From Tretioscincus oriximinensis (taxonomy: Eukaryota > Chordata > Lepidosauria > Squamata > Gymnophthalmidae), in contig JAJVDF010000230.1 in NCBI GenBank assembly GCA_022410635.1, forward strand, positions 1,325,126-1,389,125: a DNA stretch of 64,000 nucleotides, given 5' to 3'. A program made the position numbers and the translations under genes. This document shows positions 60,798 to 64,000 of the stretch, one piece after another. Each line of letters opens with the position of its first letter. Within the stretch, counting starts at the first letter, position 1. The notes beneath the pieces were generated by a model that did no database searches, had not been told where the DNA came from, and saw nothing but the letters and a program-made list of their open reading frames with translations.

Positions 60798-60817
60798 CTC
60801 CTGAAATCAAAGGGCAT
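60798..60817 (-). CDS. ERGIC1: ERGIC1 coding exon 1 (start codon to splice donor)
   Basis: ERGIC1 (ERGIC-32) is a two-pass membrane protein that cycles between the ER and the ER-Golgi intermediate compartment and works with ERGIC2/ERGIC3 in early secretory traffic (family knowledge). This 20-nt exon on the minus strand reads ATG then P-F-D-F-R and the first two bases of Arg7. It is followed at once by the donor GTGAGTG (complement of 60791-60797). The residues match the known ERGIC1 N-terminus (MPFDFRR), and exon 2 continues the protein in phase. The start has A at -3, a good Kozak context, and lies in a CpG-rich region. The intron after it is phase 2. The exon is far too short for ORF finding and overlaps longer spurious ORFs on both strands. 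The 5' UTR continues to the right; the transcription start was not located. Confidence 0.92.
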
Positions 60818-61090
60818 GTTGGTAGCGAGAGCGCAGCGCAACCTCCCCGCCCCCCGCCCCGGATCTCAGCCGTGCCGGCCCGGCTACTCGGGCAGGAAAT
60901 GACGGGACCAGCCCGCCCCGGCCAGGCCAAAGGACGCGCAGCACAAACGCATTGGGCTGCCGTCGCTTCCGCCGCTGAATTAAAGGCGAAGGCAGCAGGC
61001 GGCGCGGAGGACTCGAGGCGAGGGATCGGGAGGGATCTTGAGTGGGACCCATCAATCAAAGCGCCCGAGGCGCCTTAAAGTGNGAATAGG
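60818..61090 (-). promoter_or_regulatory. ERGIC1: CpG-rich promoter and 5' UTR of ERGIC1
   Basis: This is the main stretch with dense CG dinucleotides and high GC in an otherwise AT-rich, CpG-poor window, and it lies directly upstream of the ERGIC1 start codon. Read on the minus strand it contains overlapping GC boxes of the GGGGCGGGG type (about 60842-60862), a CCAAT-like element (about 60950-60956), and GGAA/TTCC cores in GC-rich context that could bind ETS factors. No TATA box is placed convincingly. This is the architecture of a broadly expressed housekeeping promoter, which suits ERGIC1. The exact transcription start and the 5' UTR length cannot be read from sequence. One ambiguous base (61083) lies at its upstream edge. 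Confidence 0.8.
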
Positions 61091-61278
61091 CTACGGAAGC
61101 CGCCGTGGAAGAAAAATAAACAAAACTGGCTCTGTACTGAAAGTGCCTGCGTGGATCCAGAGGCTGGGGACATACAGATCAATTCCGTATTATGTTTAAG
61201 TCTAGAATAGCCTTTTCCCCACTTTTCAAAGCTACTAGACCGTCACAGGTTTCTTTTTTAAGGCCCTGTCCTCACTGA

Positions 61279-61495
61279 GGCTACATCCACACCCACTTTA
61301 TTTATTCCACTACAGTTGGATGTTCCACAATCAGGTATTGTGTGGACTGATTTATTCCAGAACATCCATGCTTTATTGTGGGATATAGTGGAATAAATAA
61401 GGGCTGTGTGGATGCAGCCTGAGTCTTATTCTAGGCTATATCTTGGAATAGGAGCCTGGCATCTACATGCTAGCGAAGACTATGCCAGGCCCTGA
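61279..61495. mobile_element. Second copy of the same TIR element, upstream of the ERGIC1 promoter
   Basis: GGCTACATCCACACCC at 61279 is inverted at 61406-61419 (GTGTGGATGCAGCC), with inner TTTATTTATTCCACTA against TAGTGGAATAAATAA, collinear with 60239-60387. TGA lies on both sides of this 141-bp part. Similarity to the longer copy goes on to about 61495 (TTATTCTAGGCT, CATCTACATGCTAG, CCAGGCCCT). Confidence 0.7.
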
Positions 61496-62159
61496 ATGGC
61501 ATCTGGATGGTCAAGCAAGCGCTATACTGAGACACAACCCAGAAGTTGTGGTTTTATGACTAAAGTCACCTCGAACTCGGTGAAATTTAACTGCCGACTG
61601 AAAGTACAGGAGCAAAGGTGGTTGTTTTTTTAATTAATATGCTGTGATTGAATCACTTCAAAATATGACGTAGAACTACTGAGTGGGGTGGTGGTTAGAG
61701 ATAGATGTGTTAAAAGACACAGGTCCGCATACTTGATGGAGATTGAGAACAATCTTCAGGTTATGATTGTTAAATTATCTGTAACAGAAAGCGAATTTAA
61801 TTCAGGGGAGGCGGCTTCTCCAAAGTTGCACACAAGACTGCGTTCAACATAAGGTTATCAGAAAAAAGCAGGAAAACAGTGCAACATCTTCAATGCCTGT
61901 TACATTTCAGTAAGTGAAGGTTGTAATAAAACATGGGCTGATCTTTCTTTGTTAGCACATCCATTGAAGATTCAGCACTGCTCTCCTCCTTTCGTTCTCC
62001 TAACTGCTCTCAATAGCTACAGTCATAAACTCATCTCCAAGGAAGGAAGTCCTATTAAATTCAACATGAAAATAACTGGACAGGACTTGTACTATTAATT
62101 TGTGCTAAACTAAAACTAAGCTGAGTGCTAATTGGCAACTCCTCTTACTCAGGTAAGAA

Positions 62160-62345
62160 AAAACACTGGATTAGGCCCCAACCCATATAGTCCAGCATTC
62201 TGCCTTACAGTGGCCATTGATTGCTTCTGGGGTTCTGAAGCTGAAGGCCAACCTTCATCCACTCTTGACTTCCTGGCCAATATCCTATAGAGGTATCTTT
62301 CCTGTCTCTGATTTTCTCTGGATTACTACATGTCGCTGGGATATC
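62160..62345 (-). repeat. Old degraded CR1-like 3' UTR
   Basis: GGATTAGGCCCCAACCCATA, AGTCCAGCATTCTGCCTTAC and CAGTGGCC follow the reverse CR1 3' UTR with many changes; the octamer tail is lost. Confidence 0.6.
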
Positions 62346-63454
62346 ATATCTGTACTGCTTCTTTAGAAAATAGCTAATTAAAGCGTCATAGAAAAATTAT
62401 GGTTAGTGAACTTCCACTTCACATCATCCCCATGATGTATGATCCATTTCTAGCGTAGTTTGCTCAATGAGGATTACATCATTGGATAGACATTGTTGGA
62501 AGAAGGGAATGGAACTTGCAGTGTAGCAAATATGTGCATAGAATACAAAATAAGAGTTAGGCAGAGAGGCTTTATAATTGAAAGGAGGCCTGCAAAGGAG
62601 AAATAGGAGGATGGGTTGGCTGGTAGGGAAGAAGAATATCTTGTTCTCCTTCACCTACTATCTGCATCCTGATCCGCCTCCCTGTCTCTTTCACTTCAAA
62701 TGCCCTTTCCTATATCTGGACACTATTTCTTGTCCCCTTGTAGTAACTTCTGCAATAACTCTTCCTTCTGATGCGCCAGTTCTTCTTGTCCTTTCTGATT
62801 TGCCTCATTTCTCCCTTTTACACCCTAAGACTCCTTCTTCTTATCTTTTTGCTTCCCTTTGCCTCCCTGTATCTTGCCCCTCTTTTTGTCTTTCTGATCA
62901 GTACCCAGTCTCTACCAATTGATAGCTATTATGGCAGCAATTATTGTGAGTGGCCAAACCCTTCATTTATCAGATACGATGGTAGTAAAAGCTGAACATG
63001 AATCCTCCCCTAAATGTTTGTGGTAGGCACTGAAATTCACTCACATCAGATTTGGCATCTAATATGGTCATATCCCACATGCCCAGCCTGATAGAGAAAT
63101 AGCAATTAGCTGGATACTCAAACTCAGCGGTTCATTATCCAAGTAGGGAAGCTGCAGCAAAGTAAGAGGCCAATAGTTGATAGGATGCACTCTTTTGTTT
63201 GTATAAGATGGGATAATAAAAAGAAAAATGCTCCCTCAATAGGACTCAGACACATACTATCTCAACATTTTGTTAGGAGGACTGTGGGAAGGAACAAAGG
63301 AAGGTGGAAAGAAGAAAAACCATTACTATGGTTTCCTTTTGTCTAGTTTATCGAAACAGACTGTGCTGAGGACTAAGCCTTTAATTTCTTTTTTGTAGCA
63401 CTTTTTTGTGCACGTGACGAGCTACAAAGCGCTACAAAGCTATATTCCGGAATA

Positions 63455-63860
63455 TAACAATGGTGTGTCTGTGCACACATTACTTAATTCTCGTGATACG
63501 CAGCCGGCTCCACCGCGTTGTTTCAGCTGTGCCCTCCTTCCAGCCAGCCCTCCACCTGCTTTCCAGGGCTACTGCCTGGAGATCGGCTCGGCAAAGCAAC
63601 GAGCAGGCCGTCATCGCTGTCAAATGGTTTGGCTGAGGCGAGGAGGAGGAAGTGGGGAGGTTGACAGGATGTCTCAATGCTGCTTGTTGCTTTGCCGAGC
63701 CGATCTCCAGGCAGCAGCCCCCAAAAGCAGATGGAGGGCTGGCTGGGCTTAGTAAAAGGTGGGCAGAATTCCCCACTGAAGAAATGAGGCGCTGCTTCCC
63801 TGTCATCTCTCCTCTCCTTCTCTCGCACCTAATGTGCACATGAAAATGTTATACGATCAA
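63455..63860. repeat. Large imperfect palindrome, probably a MITE
   Basis: The inner arms 63541-63607 and 63680-63747 are inverted copies: TGCCTGGAGATCGGCTCGG on the left is matched exactly by CCGAGCCGATCTCCAGGCA on the right, with flanking CAGCCAGCCCTCCA and TGGAGGGCTGGCTG. The loop is about 70 bp. Outer similarity continues: AATATAACAATGG...GTGCACACATTA on the left against TAATGTGCACATGAAAATGTTATAC on the right. It is GC-rich in the arms. Apparent ORFs of 60-119 codons on both strands mirror each other and are not genes. Confidence 0.75.
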
Positions 63861-64000
63861 AGGCATAACATGATTATATATTACCTCAAAATGTATGACT
63901 TTTTTTTTAATAATTGGTGTTTGTTGTGCTGACAATTATATTATTTAATAAACTGCAAATCAGCAACAGCAACCTTGAAACCTAGACAACTCCAAAACAA

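Larger units (their letters stand above)
61091..64000. other. Upstream flank of ERGIC1
   Basis: Sequence beyond the ERGIC1 promoter. It contains a TIR element copy (61279-61495), a degraded CR1 copy (about 62160-62345) and a large imperfect palindrome (63455-63860). In 61500-62155 and 62350-63450 I saw no gene, splice-bounded exon or further repeat that I can support. No divergent first exon was recognised on the plus strand next to the CpG-rich region. Confidence 0.7.

Noticed and set aside
60480..61078. ORFs of 82-189 codons around the CpG-rich region
   Set aside because: GC-rich sequence lacks stops. The real coding part there is the 20-nt ERGIC1 exon 1, and no motif or splice context supports the long frames.
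1..64000. CRISPR array, operon, phage or other prokaryotic system
   Set aside because: Spliced exons, SINEs, LINEs and a CpG-rich promoter show vertebrate nuclear DNA. Repeats seen are transposons, microsatellites and minisatellites without unique spacers.

Overview
The window is vertebrate nuclear DNA, most likely from a squamate reptile (inference). It is AT-rich and almost free of long ORFs. It is dense in CR1-like and L2-like non-LTR retrotransposon copies, tRNA-derived SINEs, hAT, Tc1/mariner and other TIR elements, and Ty3/gypsy-type LTRs, the mixture expected of a lizard genome. Single ambiguous bases and one 140-N gap show that it is a draft assembly.

One host gene is recognisable: the 5' part of ERGIC1 (ER-Golgi intermediate compartment protein 1) on the minus strand. 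Exon 1 (60798-60817) encodes MPFDFR plus two bases of the next codon. Exon 2 (38488-38549) and exon 3 (17789-17861) continue the same frame through the first membrane segment. All six splice boundaries that fall in the window fit consensus where they can be checked, and the codon phases join exactly. Intron 1 is about 22.2 kb, intron 2 about 20.6 kb, and intron 3 runs off the left edge. Exon 4 was not found. A CpG-rich, TATA-less promoter covers about 60820-61080, and 61.1-64 kb is upstream flank.

Layout from left to right. 1-17.8 kb (intron 3): SINEs, CR1/L2 fragments, a three-copy tandem repeat carrying CTCF-core-like motifs (8.3-8.7 kb), and a rearranged chromodomain Ty3/gypsy element (10660-14041). 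17.9-38.5 kb (intron 2): a tandem repeat, hAT MITEs, two solo LTRs of one family in opposite orientation (21936-22674 and 25023-25746), and several CR1 copies. 38.5-60.8 kb (intron 1): LINE remnants, a Tc1/mariner MITE, a 241-nt uninterrupted purine tract at a SINE tail (55.2-55.4 kb), the best-preserved L2 copy (56.3-58.0 kb), a long CR1 copy (58.5-59.9 kb) and a TIR element close to exon 1. 61-64 kb: a second copy of that TIR element and a large imperfect palindrome (63.5-63.9 kb).

Nothing here looks like a new multi-gene system. The most unusual items are the gypsy element with an inverted PPT-LTR segment inside one pair of target-site duplications, the tandem CTCF-like motifs, the inverted solo-LTR pair, the long purine tract, and related TIR elements on both sides of the ERGIC1 promoter.
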